From: Planococcus donghaensis
GTDB taxonomy: Bacteria; Bacillota; Bacilli; Bacillales_A; Planococcaceae
Assembly: GCF_001687665.2 (NCBI RefSeq)
Contig: NZ_CP016543.2
Coordinates: forward strand, 558,001-622,000
Direction: 5' to 3'
DNA: 64,000 nt
Position 1 is the first letter of the stretch, and each line of letters opens with the position of its first letter. The position numbers and the translations under genes are program-made. Of the stretch, positions 51,981 to 60,242 are shown one piece after another. A model generated the notes under the pieces. That model searched no databases. It had not been told where the DNA came from and saw nothing but the letters and a program-made list of their open reading frames with translations.

Positions 51981-53000
51981 ATGGCAATCACGATTAAAGA
52001 TGTTGCGAAAAAAGCGGGTGTCTCACCAGCCACCGTGTCCCGCGTAATCGCAGATAATCCGAGAATCAGTGTGAAAACGAAAGTGAAAGTGCGGAAAGTC
52101 ATGGAGGATATGGGATATTACCCAAACTTCCAAGCCCGCAATTTGGTGGCAAATAAAAGCCGGACACTCGGCATCATTATGGAAAATTCAGCGGCATTGG
52201 CTTTTCAAAACCCCTTTTTTCCTGAAGTATTGCGCGGCATTTCAACACAAGCTCATGACAGTAAGTATGGCTTGTATTTGTCAACAGGTGCTACTCAAGA
52301 AGAGATTTATCAGGAAGTAGTTGAAATGGTACAAGGTCGACGAGTTGACGGCATTGTCTTGTTGTACTCGAAAATTGACGATCCAGTGTTGGAGTTTTTA
52401 AGAAAAAGCGAGTTGCCATTCGCAGTTGTGGGACGTCCCCATCAAGACCCGTGTTCGGTAACATATGTGAATAACGATAATATCAATACCGCGAAAGACA
52501 CGGTGGAATACTTGATTGGTTTGGGGCATCGCCATATTGCATTTGTAGGAGGAGCGACAGATTTTGTCGTATCCATTGACCGAATGCAAGGGTATCAACA
52601 AGCACTTGCTAAACACGACATCCCATTTGATGTAAACTATACGGTGAACCAAGATTTTATCCAAGGCAAAGAGCGCGATTCGATTCGTCGTCTAATGGGA
52701 CTTCCGGTTCCACCAACAGCAATCGTTACACATGATGATATGGTGGCGTACGAAGTAATCGGCTATCTTGAAGATTTGGAAATTAGAGTGCCAGATGATG
52801 TTTCCATCATTGGGTTTAACAACCACACCATTTCAAGATATTTAAAACCGCCACTAAGCACGGTGGACATCTCGATTTATGAGCTTGGATTGCGTGCCGC
52901 AGAATTGGTATTAGAGAAAATAACAGACGCATCGATACCTCCAAAACAAGTCGCGGTTCCTTCCCGACTAATTGAAAGAGGTTCGTGCCGACGTCTTTGA
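51981..53000 (+). CDS. LacI-family transcriptional regulator of the maltose locus (MalR-like)
   Basis: A 339-residue LacI/GalR protein: helix-turn-helix with VAKKAGVSPATVSRVIADN (residues 8-26), hinge near 50-60, then a periplasmic-binding-type sugar domain with VEYLIGLGHRHIAFVGG and ISIIGFNN-like VSIIGFNNHTISRYLKPPLSTVDI. Its N-terminal residues V-S-R pattern fits recognition of nnAAnCGnTTnn operators, as seen at 48394-48410 and 48481-48494. Gene order (permease-regulator-glucosidase) supports a MalR role. Confidence 0.92.
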   Translation: MAITIKDVAKKAGVSPATVSRVIADNPRISVKTKVKVRKVMEDMGYYPNFQARNLVANKSRTLGIIMENSAALAFQNPFFPEVLRGISTQAHDSKYGLYLSTGATQEEIYQEVVEMVQGRRVDGIVLLYSKIDDPVLEFLRKSELPFAVVGRPHQDPCSVTYVNNDNINTAKDTVEYLIGLGHRHIAFVGGATDFVVSIDRMQGYQQALAKHDIPFDVNYTVNQDFIQGKERDSIRRLMGLPVPPTAIVTHDDMVAYEVIGYLEDLEIRVPDDVSIIGFNNHTISRYLKPPLSTVDISIYELGLRAAELVLEKITDASIPPKQVAVPSRLIERGSCRRL

Positions 53001-53012
53001 GAGGGATCGAAT

Positions 53013-54650
53013 ATGACTAAAAAATGGTGGAAAGAAGCAATCGTATATCAAGTTTACCCACGGAGCTTTATGGATTCGAACGGTGATGGAGTAGGGGATA
53101 TTAACGGAGTCACAAGTAAATTGGACTACTTAAAAGACTTGGGTATCGATGTGATTTGGATTTGCCCAATGTATAAGTCGCCAAATGACGACAATGGCTA
53201 TGACATCAGTGATTACCAAGCCATTTTAGAAGAGTTTGGCACAATGAACGATTTTGAGCAGCTGATGGAAGAAGTACATGCTCGTGGCATGAAGTTGATT
53301 ATCGATTTGGTTATCAACCACACGAGTGATGAACATCCATGGTTTTTGGAGTCTAGTTCATCACGCGATAATCCAAAGCGCGACTGGTATGTGTGGCGCG
53401 ACGAACCGTTAAATTGGGAAAGCATATTCGGCGGACCTGCATGGGAATTTGATGAAAAAACACAACAATATTATTTGCACATCTTCTCGAAAAAACAACC
53501 CGATTTAAACTGGGAAAATCCAGAAGTGCGCAACGAACTTTATAAAATGATCAATTGGTGGATCGATAAAGGAATTGATGGTTTCCGCGTCGATGCGATT
53601 AGTCACATCAAAAAAGAGTACGCCAATACAGTAGGGGCAGGTGACCATTTATTTGTTCCTTCATGGGACAAATTCATGAATGTCGATGGCATCCAGCCGT
53701 TACTGAAAGAACTGCACGAAGAAACGTTCAGCAAGTACGACATCATGACAGTCGGTGAAGCGAACGGCGTTTCAGCAGATGAAATCGATGAATGGGTCAG
53801 CGAAGAAAGCGGCAAATTCAATATGATCTTCCAATTTGAAGACATCGATTTATGGAATACGGAAATAAGCAACGGCGTCAATGTGCCAGAACTTAAAAAA
53901 GTATTGAGCAAATGGCAAGACAAAGTAAACGGTGTCGGTTGGAATGCGCTATTCATCGAAAACCACGACAAGCCGCGTGTGGTCTCGACGTGGGGCGACG
54001 ATCAATACTACTGGCGTGAAAGTGCGACCGCTTTAGCATGTATGTACTTCTTCATGCAAGGTACGCCGTTCATTTACCAAGGACAAGAAATCGGCATGTC
54101 GAACGCACCGTTTGAAGAACTTGATCATTTTGATGACGTTCACACGCACAATTTGTATTTCCATAAAAAAGAATCCGGTATGGACCATGAAACCATTATG
54201 ACGCTCTTGCGCGCAACAAGCCGCGACCATTCGCGAACGCCTATGCAATGGGACAACACATTGCATGCGGGCTTTTCAGAAGGAATGCCGTGGATCAACG
54301 TCAATCCCAATTACGAGTGGCTAAACGTTGAAGCACAAGAAAACAATCCACATTCAGTATTAGCCTTCTATAAACAAATGATTTGGCTACGCAAAAATAT
54401 GGAAGTCTTTGTCTACGGCGAATACAAGCTAATTGAAATGAATCATGATTCGGTATTTGCCTATACACGCGAATCGGCCGACGACAAAGTGCTTATTGTC
54501 ACAAACCTCGGTCAGCACGCGTGCTTATGCGCCGTGCACCCAGAAGAATCCACATTGCTATTAGCCAATTACAAAAACATCGACCCTGAACAATTGCTTC
54601 CATATGAAGCGCGTGTTTACAAAATTCCAAAAGACGCAGTTGTTGGGTAA
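53013..54650 (+). CDS. GH13 alpha-glucosidase (predicted alpha-1,4 preference)
   Basis: A 545-residue cytoplasmic glucosidase related to the enzyme at 45809. Catalytic residues: Asp194 (GFRVDAISHIKK), Glu249 (VGEANG) and Asp319 (IENHDKPR). The residue after the nucleophile is Ala, which in Bacillus/Geobacillus enzymes goes with alpha-1,4 (maltose) specificity. QPDLNWENPEVR is present. It starts 12 bases after the regulator gene's stop, so it is probably the last gene of the transport/regulator operon. It should split imported maltose and maltodextrins to glucose. Confidence 0.93.
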   Translation: MTKKWWKEAIVYQVYPRSFMDSNGDGVGDINGVTSKLDYLKDLGIDVIWICPMYKSPNDDNGYDISDYQAILEEFGTMNDFEQLMEEVHARGMKLIIDLVINHTSDEHPWFLESSSSRDNPKRDWYVWRDEPLNWESIFGGPAWEFDEKTQQYYLHIFSKKQPDLNWENPEVRNELYKMINWWIDKGIDGFRVDAISHIKKEYANTVGAGDHLFVPSWDKFMNVDGIQPLLKELHEETFSKYDIMTVGEANGVSADEIDEWVSEESGKFNMIFQFEDIDLWNTEISNGVNVPELKKVLSKWQDKVNGVGWNALFIENHDKPRVVSTWGDDQYYWRESATALACMYFFMQGTPFIYQGQEIGMSNAPFEELDHFDDVHTHNLYFHKKESGMDHETIMTLLRATSRDHSRTPMQWDNTLHAGFSEGMPWINVNPNYEWLNVEAQENNPHSVLAFYKQMIWLRKNMEVFVYGEYKLIEMNHDSVFAYTRESADDKVLIVTNLGQHACLCAVHPEESTLLLANYKNIDPEQLLPYEARVYKIPKDAVVG

Positions 54651-54652
54651 GT

Positions 54653-54690
54653 AGAAGCCGAAGAGAGGTTAACTTTCTTCGACTTTTATT
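54653..54690 (+). terminator. Weak terminator-like hairpin after the glucosidase gene
   Basis: AGAAGCCGAAGA and TCTTCGACTTT pair imperfectly around GAGGTTAACT, with a short T-rich tail (TTTTATTT). Confidence 0.5.
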
Positions 54691-54720
54691 TGTGTAAAGG
54701 TGGAGTTTTTAAAATCGGTC

Positions 54721-54820
54721 TTTACATGAATTTTCGAGTGCTTTACATGAACTTTTGAAGTCTTTACATGAAGTTTCCAAGCCCTTATACGCATCGGAAC
54801 TTTTACCAGAAATTTGAGTA
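54721..54820. repeat. Short array, core TTTACATGAACTTTT, 21-bp period
   Basis: TTACATGAA occurs at 54722, 54743 and 54764, exactly 21 bases apart, followed by one short module (TTATACGCATCGGAACTT) and a degenerate TTACCAGAAATTTGAG. This is about one higher-order period of the type expanded at 55.6 and 63.3 kb. Confidence 0.85.
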
Positions 54821-54986
54821 TTTTTATCTTTTTGTTTTGAGTTTTCACGTGAAGTTTGATGTTCTATCCACAAGCTATCCAATGCGCGCGTTTATTAACT
54901 CCCAATCAAATCGGGGGACAAGTGTTCTTTTATTGTGTATACTTAGTCTAGTAAATAGCCATATTGAATTTCCAAGGGGTGACTGA
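54821..54986. other. Intergenic region before the MEDS gene
   Basis: AT-rich. A candidate -10 TATACT (about 54939) precedes the MEDS gene, whose ribosome binding site is AAGGGGTGA at 54974-54982. Nothing else was recognised. Confidence 0.35.
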
Positions 54987-55553
54987 ATGAACAAAGACAT
55001 GCTGCAATTATTTGACGCTCGGCGCGATGTCCACGTGCTCTATGCGTATGATGAGATTCGGAAATACATCGAACACGTCGTCGCTTATGCCAAGCATGGC
55101 GTAGAAGCAGGAGATCACATCATCTTGATCGAGAACCCTCGCTTATCACCAGAAATCCATGCTGAATTGAAGAGCCAGCTAACAACAGAACAGATGGAAT
55201 TCGTTCATTTTGTAAAAAGCTTAGATTTTTATTTTTCGAGCGGCAGTTACCATCCGCCCGCGATTCAAGCTTATTTTGAAAAAATGCTCGAACCGCTTTT
55301 GGAAGAACAAGCCACTTTCAGAGCGTGGGCACACGTAGAATGGACATCGGGAGAAGTACCTATACACTTAATAGAAGAGTTAGAAAAAATTATAGATGTG
55401 TCAGTCAAGAATTATCAATTTCCATTGATATGCGCTTATGACAATGCGTTATTACAAGACGACATCAGAAACATGTTACTAGAAACGCATCCCTATATAT
55501 TGGCAGAAGACGATATTGTCGTCTCTGATCTATACGTAACCAGCGAAGCTTAA
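54987..55553 (+). CDS. MEDS-domain (DcmR-like) putative sensory protein
   Basis: A 188-residue protein matching the MEDS domain: N-terminal HVLYAYDEIRKYIEHVVAYAKHGVEAGDHIILIEN, then a mixed alpha/beta domain ending PLICAYDNALLQDDIRNMLLETHPYIL, close to the C-x-Y-D...T-H-P ending of this family. MEDS domains occur in DcmR-type regulators and histidine kinases, but here the domain stands alone with no DNA-binding or kinase part. It may act as a soluble sensor or partner of another regulator. AAGGGGTGA precedes the ATG. Repeat arrays lie on both sides of the gene. Confidence 0.82.
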   Translation: MNKDMLQLFDARRDVHVLYAYDEIRKYIEHVVAYAKHGVEAGDHIILIENPRLSPEIHAELKSQLTTEQMEFVHFVKSLDFYFSSGSYHPPAIQAYFEKMLEPLLEEQATFRAWAHVEWTSGEVPIHLIEELEKIIDVSVKNYQFPLICAYDNALLQDDIRNMLLETHPYILAEDDIVVSDLYVTSEA

Positions 55554-55588
55554 AACCACCGCCGAGACCTCTCGGCGGTGTTTTTTTG
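55552..55588 (+). terminator. Terminator after the MEDS gene
   Basis: ACCACCGCCGAG and CTCGGCGGTG pair around ACCT, followed by TTTTTTT. Confidence 0.93.
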
Positions 55589-55599
55589 TATAGGAGAAC

Positions 55600-56020
55600 C
55601 TTTACATGAATAAAATCATCTTATACCCGCACATTTCGAGCTGTTACCTGAACTCTTGGTGCTCTTACATGAACTTTTCACGTCTTAACACGAATCCAAG
55701 CCTTACCAGAAGTATTCGCGTTGTTACCTGCACATTTCGAGCTGTTACCTGAACTTTTGATGCTCTTACCTGAACTTTTCAAGTCTTTACACGAATCAAA
55801 GCTTTTACCAGAAGTTTTCGCATTGTTACCCGCACATTTCGAGCTGTAACCTGAACTTTTGGTGCTCTTACATGAACTTTTAATCTCTTAACACGAATCA
55901 AAGCTTTTACCAGAAGTATTCGCGTTGTTACCCGCATTTTTTGAGCTGTTACCTGAACTTTTGGTGCTCTTACATGAACTTTTCAAGTCTTTACATCAAT
56001 CAAAACATCCTACCAATCTC
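55600..56020. repeat. Array with core TTACCTGAACTTTT, 101-102-bp higher-order period
   Basis: The short odd module (ACACGAATCAAAGCTT) marks the period: its CGAAT lies at 55691, 55792 and 55894, and a TCAAT variant at 55996 (spacings 101, 102, 102). Between markers lie TTACCAGAAGTTTTCGCATTG, TTACCCGCACATTTCGAGCTG, TTACCTGAACTTTTGATGCTCT and TTACMTGAACTTTTCAAGTCT. Each position in the period keeps its own tail, so whole periods have been duplicated. Confidence 0.94.
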
Positions 56021-56102
56021 CCGCCAACCGCATAAAAAAGATTCAGCTCTCGACATCCAGGGTATATTGCTAACAAAGCACAGCACAAAGGAGTCGATCA
56101 CG

Positions 56103-56549
56103 ATGGCATTTGATTATGATCTTGATTATGAAAATCTTGATTTACGTAAAAATCCGGAATTGTACCGCGTGGGCAAAGGCGAGCAAGGCGTACTTTTAGT
56201 AGAGCCGTATAAAAGTGAGATTTTGCCACATTGGCGATTTAAAACACCGGAAATTGCACAAGAGTCGTGCGATAAAATTTCAGAGATGTTTGAGGAGTAT
56301 CGCAAGCAAGATGATTTTGTCGGCATGGATATGGCGCGGAAGTTTATACAGATGGGCTATACGCGTGCACGGCGTTATACCAATTACAAAGGTGGCCGCA
56401 AATACAATGAAGATGGCAGCATTAAAGAGCGAGACATTGATCCGGTCAAAGCAGAATCGGCCGCAATTTTTAAAAAACGGTGGGATGAAATTCGAGAAGA
56501 TGAAGATTATTTGAAACGCAAAAAGAAACATCAAAAAGAATTCGGCTGA
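56103..56549 (+). CDS. DUF4385 family protein
   Basis: A 148-residue charged cytoplasmic protein: FDYDLDYENLDLRKNPELYRVGKGEQGVLLVEPYKSEILPHWRFKTP at the N terminus and a KGGRKYNEDGSI stretch followed by a Lys/Glu-rich C terminus. This matches DUF4385 proteins, whose function is unknown. AAAGGAGTCG precedes the ATG at 56103; the longer frame to 55941 runs into the array and is rejected. Confidence 0.85.
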   Translation: MAFDYDLDYENLDLRKNPELYRVGKGEQGVLLVEPYKSEILPHWRFKTPEIAQESCDKISEMFEEYRKQDDFVGMDMARKFIQMGYTRARRYTNYKGGRKYNEDGSIKERDIDPVKAESAAIFKKRWDEIREDEDYLKRKKKHQKEFG

Positions 56550-56613
56550 GGTGCATCTTTTGTTCAAGCCACGCGTCAACTACTATAACAACTTACAGAA
56601 AATAGGTGGCTAA

Positions 56614-57501
56614 ATGAAAAAGATCGTATTAGCTGGAGGCACAGGTTTTGTTGGACAATACTTAGAACAAAAGTTCACAGATCAAGGCTACAAAGTGATT
56701 ATCATATCTCGACAATCAGGACATTTGAATTGGTCAAATCATACGGGCATTGTCCACGCTTTGGAAGGCGCAGAAATGGTGGTCAATTTAGCTGGGAAAT
56801 CAGTGAACTGTCGGTATACTGAAGCCAATAAACGCGAAATTTTTGATTCGCGAATGGAAACTACTGAAGCGCTTGGCACAGCGATTTTAAATTGCGACAA
56901 CCCGCCACCGTTATGGATCAACTCCAGCACAGCGACGATTTACCGTCATGCGGAAGATCGTCCAATGACAGAGGCAAGCGGTGAATTTGGCAGTGGATTT
57001 TCGGTAGAAGTCGGCAAAGCGTGGGAACAAGCGCTGTTTTCGTTCAACTTACCTACTACGCGACAAGTGGCGCTACGGTTATCCATCGTACTTGGCAAAG
57101 GTGGCGGGGTCATGACACCTTATGAAAACATGGTGCGTTTCGGCCTAGGCGGCAAACAAGGAAACGGCAAGCAAATGTTTAGTTGGATTCACTTGGAAGA
57201 TGTCTACAGAATTATCTTATTCGTGCGGGACCATAACCAAATTAGCGGTGTGCTCAATACCACTTCCCCTGAACCTGTTACCAATCGCGAATTGATGAAG
57301 CAATTGCGAATGGCAATGAACCGAAAAGTGGGATTGCCTGCAAGCAAATGGATGTTGAATATGGGGGCGGTCATGATTGGGACCGAACCCGAACTGATTT
57401 TGAAAAGTCGCTGGATTTTACCTGAACGGTTAGAGCAATTCGATTTTCACTTTAATTATCCAACTCTTGACAAAGCACTTGAAAATATTCTCAACCAATA
57501 G
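56614..57501 (+). CDS. TIGR01777-family NAD(P)-dependent epimerase-like protein
   Basis: A 295-residue extended-SDR protein with the Rossmann motif VLAGGTGFVGQYLEQKF (residues 5-21), then VNLAGKSVNCRYTEANKREIFDSRM and WINSSTATIYRHAEDRPMTE. The C-terminal DUF1731-like segment reads KWMLNMGAVMIGTEPELILKSRWILPERLEQFDF. This family (YfhF-like in B. subtilis) is conserved but its substrate is unknown. Start ATG 56614 with AATAGGTGG upstream. Confidence 0.9.
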   Translation: MKKIVLAGGTGFVGQYLEQKFTDQGYKVIIISRQSGHLNWSNHTGIVHALEGAEMVVNLAGKSVNCRYTEANKREIFDSRMETTEALGTAILNCDNPPPLWINSSTATIYRHAEDRPMTEASGEFGSGFSVEVGKAWEQALFSFNLPTTRQVALRLSIVLGKGGGVMTPYENMVRFGLGGKQGNGKQMFSWIHLEDVYRIILFVRDHNQISGVLNTTSPEPVTNRELMKQLRMAMNRKVGLPASKWMLNMGAVMIGTEPELILKSRWILPERLEQFDFHFNYPTLDKALENILNQ

Positions 57502-57517
57502 AATAAATAGACCTATA

Positions 57518-57570
57518 GCACTAATAAGTTCTTCAAGTGAGGAACTTTACTAGTGTTATTTTTTTTATTT
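57518..57570 (+). terminator. Terminator after the epimerase gene
   Basis: GCACTAATAAGTTC pairs imperfectly with GAACTTTACTAGTG around TTCAAGTGAG, followed by TTATTTTTTTT. Confidence 0.8.
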
Positions 57571-57650
57571 AGAATAAATGCCTTTATTTTGAGATAATTA
57601 GGTTTAAGACAATCGCTTAGCGGAAATGACACAGGTAGGGGGGTGACGAA

Positions 57651-57914
57651 TTGACCATAGACGAAAAGTTGATGACTGGAATTCTTAACCGAGAAGAACA
57701 AGCTTTATCCGAATTGTATGACCGTTACCACCGCATACTGTGGAACATTGCACGTCAAAATAATCCAGATCAATCTGTCTGTGAGCAACTCGTCACTCAT
57801 GTGTTTCGAACGGTTTGGACAAAACCTCAAGACTTTATGCAAAATCGCAAACTACTAGCGATGCTGATCGAATGTTGTCAGTCACAAAACATGATTTCAA
57901 CCAATAAAATATAA
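57651..57914 (+). CDS. Orphan sigma-70 region 2 protein (ECF-like), 87 residues
   Basis: The sequence EEQALSELYDRYHRILWNIARQ, followed by CEQLVTHVFRTVWTKPQDF, matches region 2 of ECF sigma factors (the segment that binds core polymerase and the -10 element). The protein stops soon after, with no region 4 in any frame downstream before the MarR gene. The start is TTG 57651 with a strong GGGGGTG seven bases upstream. It could be a decayed ECF sigma factor or a small protein that binds core RNA polymerase. A terminator follows at once. Confidence 0.72.
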   Translation: MTIDEKLMTGILNREEQALSELYDRYHRILWNIARQNNPDQSVCEQLVTHVFRTVWTKPQDFMQNRKLLAMLIECCQSQNMISTNKI

Positions 57915-57920
57915 CCACTC

Positions 57921-57957
57921 AAAACGATTCTTGTAGCTCAAGAGTTGTTTTTTTTTG
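57921..57957 (+). terminator. Terminator after the sigma-like gene
   Basis: AAACGATTCTTG and CAAGAGTTGTTT pair with one mismatch around TAGCT, followed by a long T-run. Confidence 0.85.
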
Positions 57958-57975
57958 TGAATCAACACTTCCAAG

Positions 57976-58004
57976 TTGACCACCCGCCATAAAGAGAGTA
58001 GCTT
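57976..58004 (+). promoter_or_regulatory. Promoter of the MarR-ABC operon
   Basis: TTGACC (57976-57981) with TAGCTT 17 bases later (57999-58004). The -10 is weak; TATAGT at 58004-58009 is better but 22 bases away. Confidence 0.4.
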
Positions 58005-58010
58005 ATAGTC

Positions 58011-58032
58011 AACAGTTCCATTTGGAACAGTT
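58011..58032 (+). promoter_or_regulatory. Palindromic operator, probably for the MarR-family regulator
   Basis: AACAGTTCCATTTGGAACAGTT contains the perfect palindrome GTTCCA-TT-TGGAAC (58015-58028). It lies directly downstream of the promoter and 25 bases before the MarR start, the usual place for autoregulation. Confidence 0.7.
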
Positions 58033-58056
58033 CAGAAACGAAAGATGGTGAAGTAC

Positions 58057-58521
58057 ATGAAAGAACAAGAAACGTATATGCAATTAATGATGTCTTTTGC
58101 CAATGTGCAAAAAAATATGGTGCGTTTTATTCAAAAATCGGCTATGGATAAAGGCTTGTCGATTCCGCAATATTCGATTTTGATGACCATTTCTCATTGC
58201 AGCGAAATGACGCAAAAGACGGTTGGAGAAAAAACCTTTTTACCGAAAAGTACATTGAGCCAAGCGGTAGATGGGCTAGTGAAAGAAGGCTATTTAAATC
58301 GCCAACAAGTGGTATGCAACCGACGGGAAATGATGTTGTCATTGAGTGAAAAAGGACAACAGTTAGTGGATAACTTCCATTCGCAAGAAGACGGGTTGTA
58401 CCAAGTGTTTAAGGCGGCGAGTGAACAATTTACCGCTGAACAAATTAAAGAACTTTTAGACGCTCACCAAAAAATTTCAACCTACTTAACAAGAGTAGAA
58501 TTAGAGGTGACGAACAAATGA
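58057..58521 (+). CDS. MarR-family transcriptional regulator
   Basis: A 154-residue MarR protein with the winged helix segment SQAVDGLVKEGYLNRQQVVCNRREMMLSLSEKG and recognition-helix region TQKTVGEKTFLPKSTL. GGTGAAG lies five bases before the ATG at 58057, so ATG 58045 is less likely. It overlaps the first ABC gene by four bases (ATGA), so it probably represses its own operon and the exporter, and is released by an exported compound. Confidence 0.92.
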   Translation: MKEQETYMQLMMSFANVQKNMVRFIQKSAMDKGLSIPQYSILMTISHCSEMTQKTVGEKTFLPKSTLSQAVDGLVKEGYLNRQQVVCNRREMMLSLSEKGQQLVDNFHSQEDGLYQVFKAASEQFTAEQIKELLDAHQKISTYLTRVELEVTNK

Positions 58522-60242
58522 TCAAAGTGCTAAAAAACTTAAGTCCATATAAATGGATTGTCTGGGGCGTTGTGGCCTTAGTGTTTGCTCAATCGATGGC
58601 AGAACTGTTTTTGCCGACCTTGATGGCGGACATTATTGACAACGGCGTAGTAAAAGGCAATATTCCGTACATTTGGGAAATCGGTGGCTGGATGTTACTC
58701 GTTTCCGCAATCGGTGCTGTGGCATCTGTTTTTGCTAGTTTTTATTCATCAAAAGCAGCGATGGGGCTAGGTCGTGATTTGCGGCAAAAAGTGTTTAAAC
58801 ACGTCGGGCAATTTTCACTTCAAGAATTTGATGAAGTGGGAACGGCCTCGCTCATTACCCGTACTACAAACGATATCAATCAAATTCAGCAAGTTACCAT
58901 TATGATGTTGCGAATGGTGATTAGTGCACCCATTATGTTAGTCGGCGGGATTATTATGGCCGTATCAAAAGATGCGAAACTGTCACTCGTTATTATTGGC
59001 GCGATGCCGGTTTTGGTTATTGCGGTCATGCTGATTTTGAAATACGGGATTCCGTTGTTCCAACAAGTTCAAAAACGGTTAGACGGATTGAACTTGGTCG
59101 TGCGAGAAAACTTAACGGGCATTCGCGTGATTCGCGCGTTTAACCGCGAAACCGAAGAAAAAGCGCGTCTTCAAAAAGCCAATCGGGAATTGGCAGATGT
59201 GTCGATTCGCGTCAACAAAGTTATGGCGTTTATGATGCCGACGATGATGCTAGTGATGAACATGACGGTGGTTGCCGTTATTTGGTTTGGTGGCATTCGG
59301 ATTAGCAATGGTGCGATGCAAATTGGGGACTTGATGGCGTTTATTCAATACGTCATGATGATTATGTTTGCGTTACTGATGGCGTCATTCATGTTTGTGA
59401 TGATTCCACGTGCAGCTGTATCAGCCAAACGTATTAACGAAGTATTGGAAATGCAGCCAGCTTTTAAAGACGATGGCACAGCTAAAGCAGACCGCAATCG
59501 CGGCACGTTGGAGTTTGACAACGTGACGTTTCATTATCCGGGAGCGGAAGAACCGGCATTGTCGAATATTAGCTTTACCGCAAAACCAGGTGAAATCACT
59601 GCGTTGATCGGAGGAACGGGTTCTGGTAAAACAACACTCGTCAATCTCGTGCCGCGTTTTTACGAAGCAACTAGTGGGACTATCCGTGTAAACGGTGTCG
59701 ATATACGCGAAGCTTCGCAACAAGAAATTCGTTCGAAAATTGGTTTTGTGCCACAAAAATCCATCTTGTTTACTGGAACTATCGCAGAAAACATTCGTTT
59801 TGGTAAGCAAGATGCTAGCGACGAAGAAATGAAAAGAGCTGCAAGTACCGCGCAAGCTACGGAGTTTATTGATCAAATCAAAGGCGGCTATGCAGCGCCA
59901 ATCGAACAAGGTGGTTCCAATTTATCGGGCGGTCAGAAACAACGTTTATCAATTGCCCGCGCCTTGATTCGCAAACCAGATTTGTATATTTTTGATGACA
60001 GTTTCTCGGCCTTGGATTTTAAAACAGATGCCAAACTGCGTAAAGCGTTAAAGGATGAGACAAAAAATGCGACGGTGCTTCTAGTTGCACAGCGCGTCAG
60101 TACAGTAGTCGATGCAGATCGCATCATCGTATTAGAAAAAGGCAAAATGGTCGGTATGGGGACGCATAAAGAATTGTTGGAATCCAACAACGTTTATCGT
60201 GAAATTGCCTTATCGCAGCTGTCAGAGGAGGAAATCGCATGA
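58518..60242 (+). CDS. Heterodimeric multidrug ABC exporter, subunit with degenerate site (BmrC/YheI-like)
   Basis: A 574-residue half transporter: six membrane segments (about 1-320) and one ATPase domain. Walker A GGTGSGKTTL and signature LSGGQKQRLSIARAL are canonical, but the Walker B catalytic Glu is Asp494 (YIFDDSF) and the H-loop His is Gln525 (VAQRVST). These changes are typical of one subunit of asymmetric exporters such as BmrCD and TM287/288. The partner follows with an ATGA overlap. Confidence 0.93.
   Translation: MIKVLKNLSPYKWIVWGVVALVFAQSMAELFLPTLMADIIDNGVVKGNIPYIWEIGGWMLLVSAIGAVASVFASFYSSKAAMGLGRDLRQKVFKHVGQFSLQEFDEVGTASLITRTTNDINQIQQVTIMMLRMVISAPIMLVGGIIMAVSKDAKLSLVIIGAMPVLVIAVMLILKYGIPLFQQVQKRLDGLNLVVRENLTGIRVIRAFNRETEEKARLQKANRELADVSIRVNKVMAFMMPTMMLVMNMTVVAVIWFGGIRISNGAMQIGDLMAFIQYVMMIMFALLMASFMFVMIPRAAVSAKRINEVLEMQPAFKDDGTAKADRNRGTLEFDNVTFHYPGAEEPALSNISFTAKPGEITALIGGTGSGKTTLVNLVPRFYEATSGTIRVNGVDIREASQQEIRSKIGFVPQKSILFTGTIAENIRFGKQDASDEEMKRAASTAQATEFIDQIKGGYAAPIEQGGSNLSGGQKQRLSIARALIRKPDLYIFDDSFSALDFKTDAKLRKALKDETKNATVLLVAQRVSTVVDADRIIVLEKGKMVGMGTHKELLESNNVYREIALSQLSEEEIA

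Noticed and set aside
55941..56102. N-terminal extension of the DUF4385 protein
   Set aside because: The extra codons lie in the array, and AAAGGAG fits the internal ATG at 56103.
59421..59909. 162-codon minus-strand frame
   Set aside because: Antisense to the ATPase domain of the first ABC exporter gene; no family resemblance.
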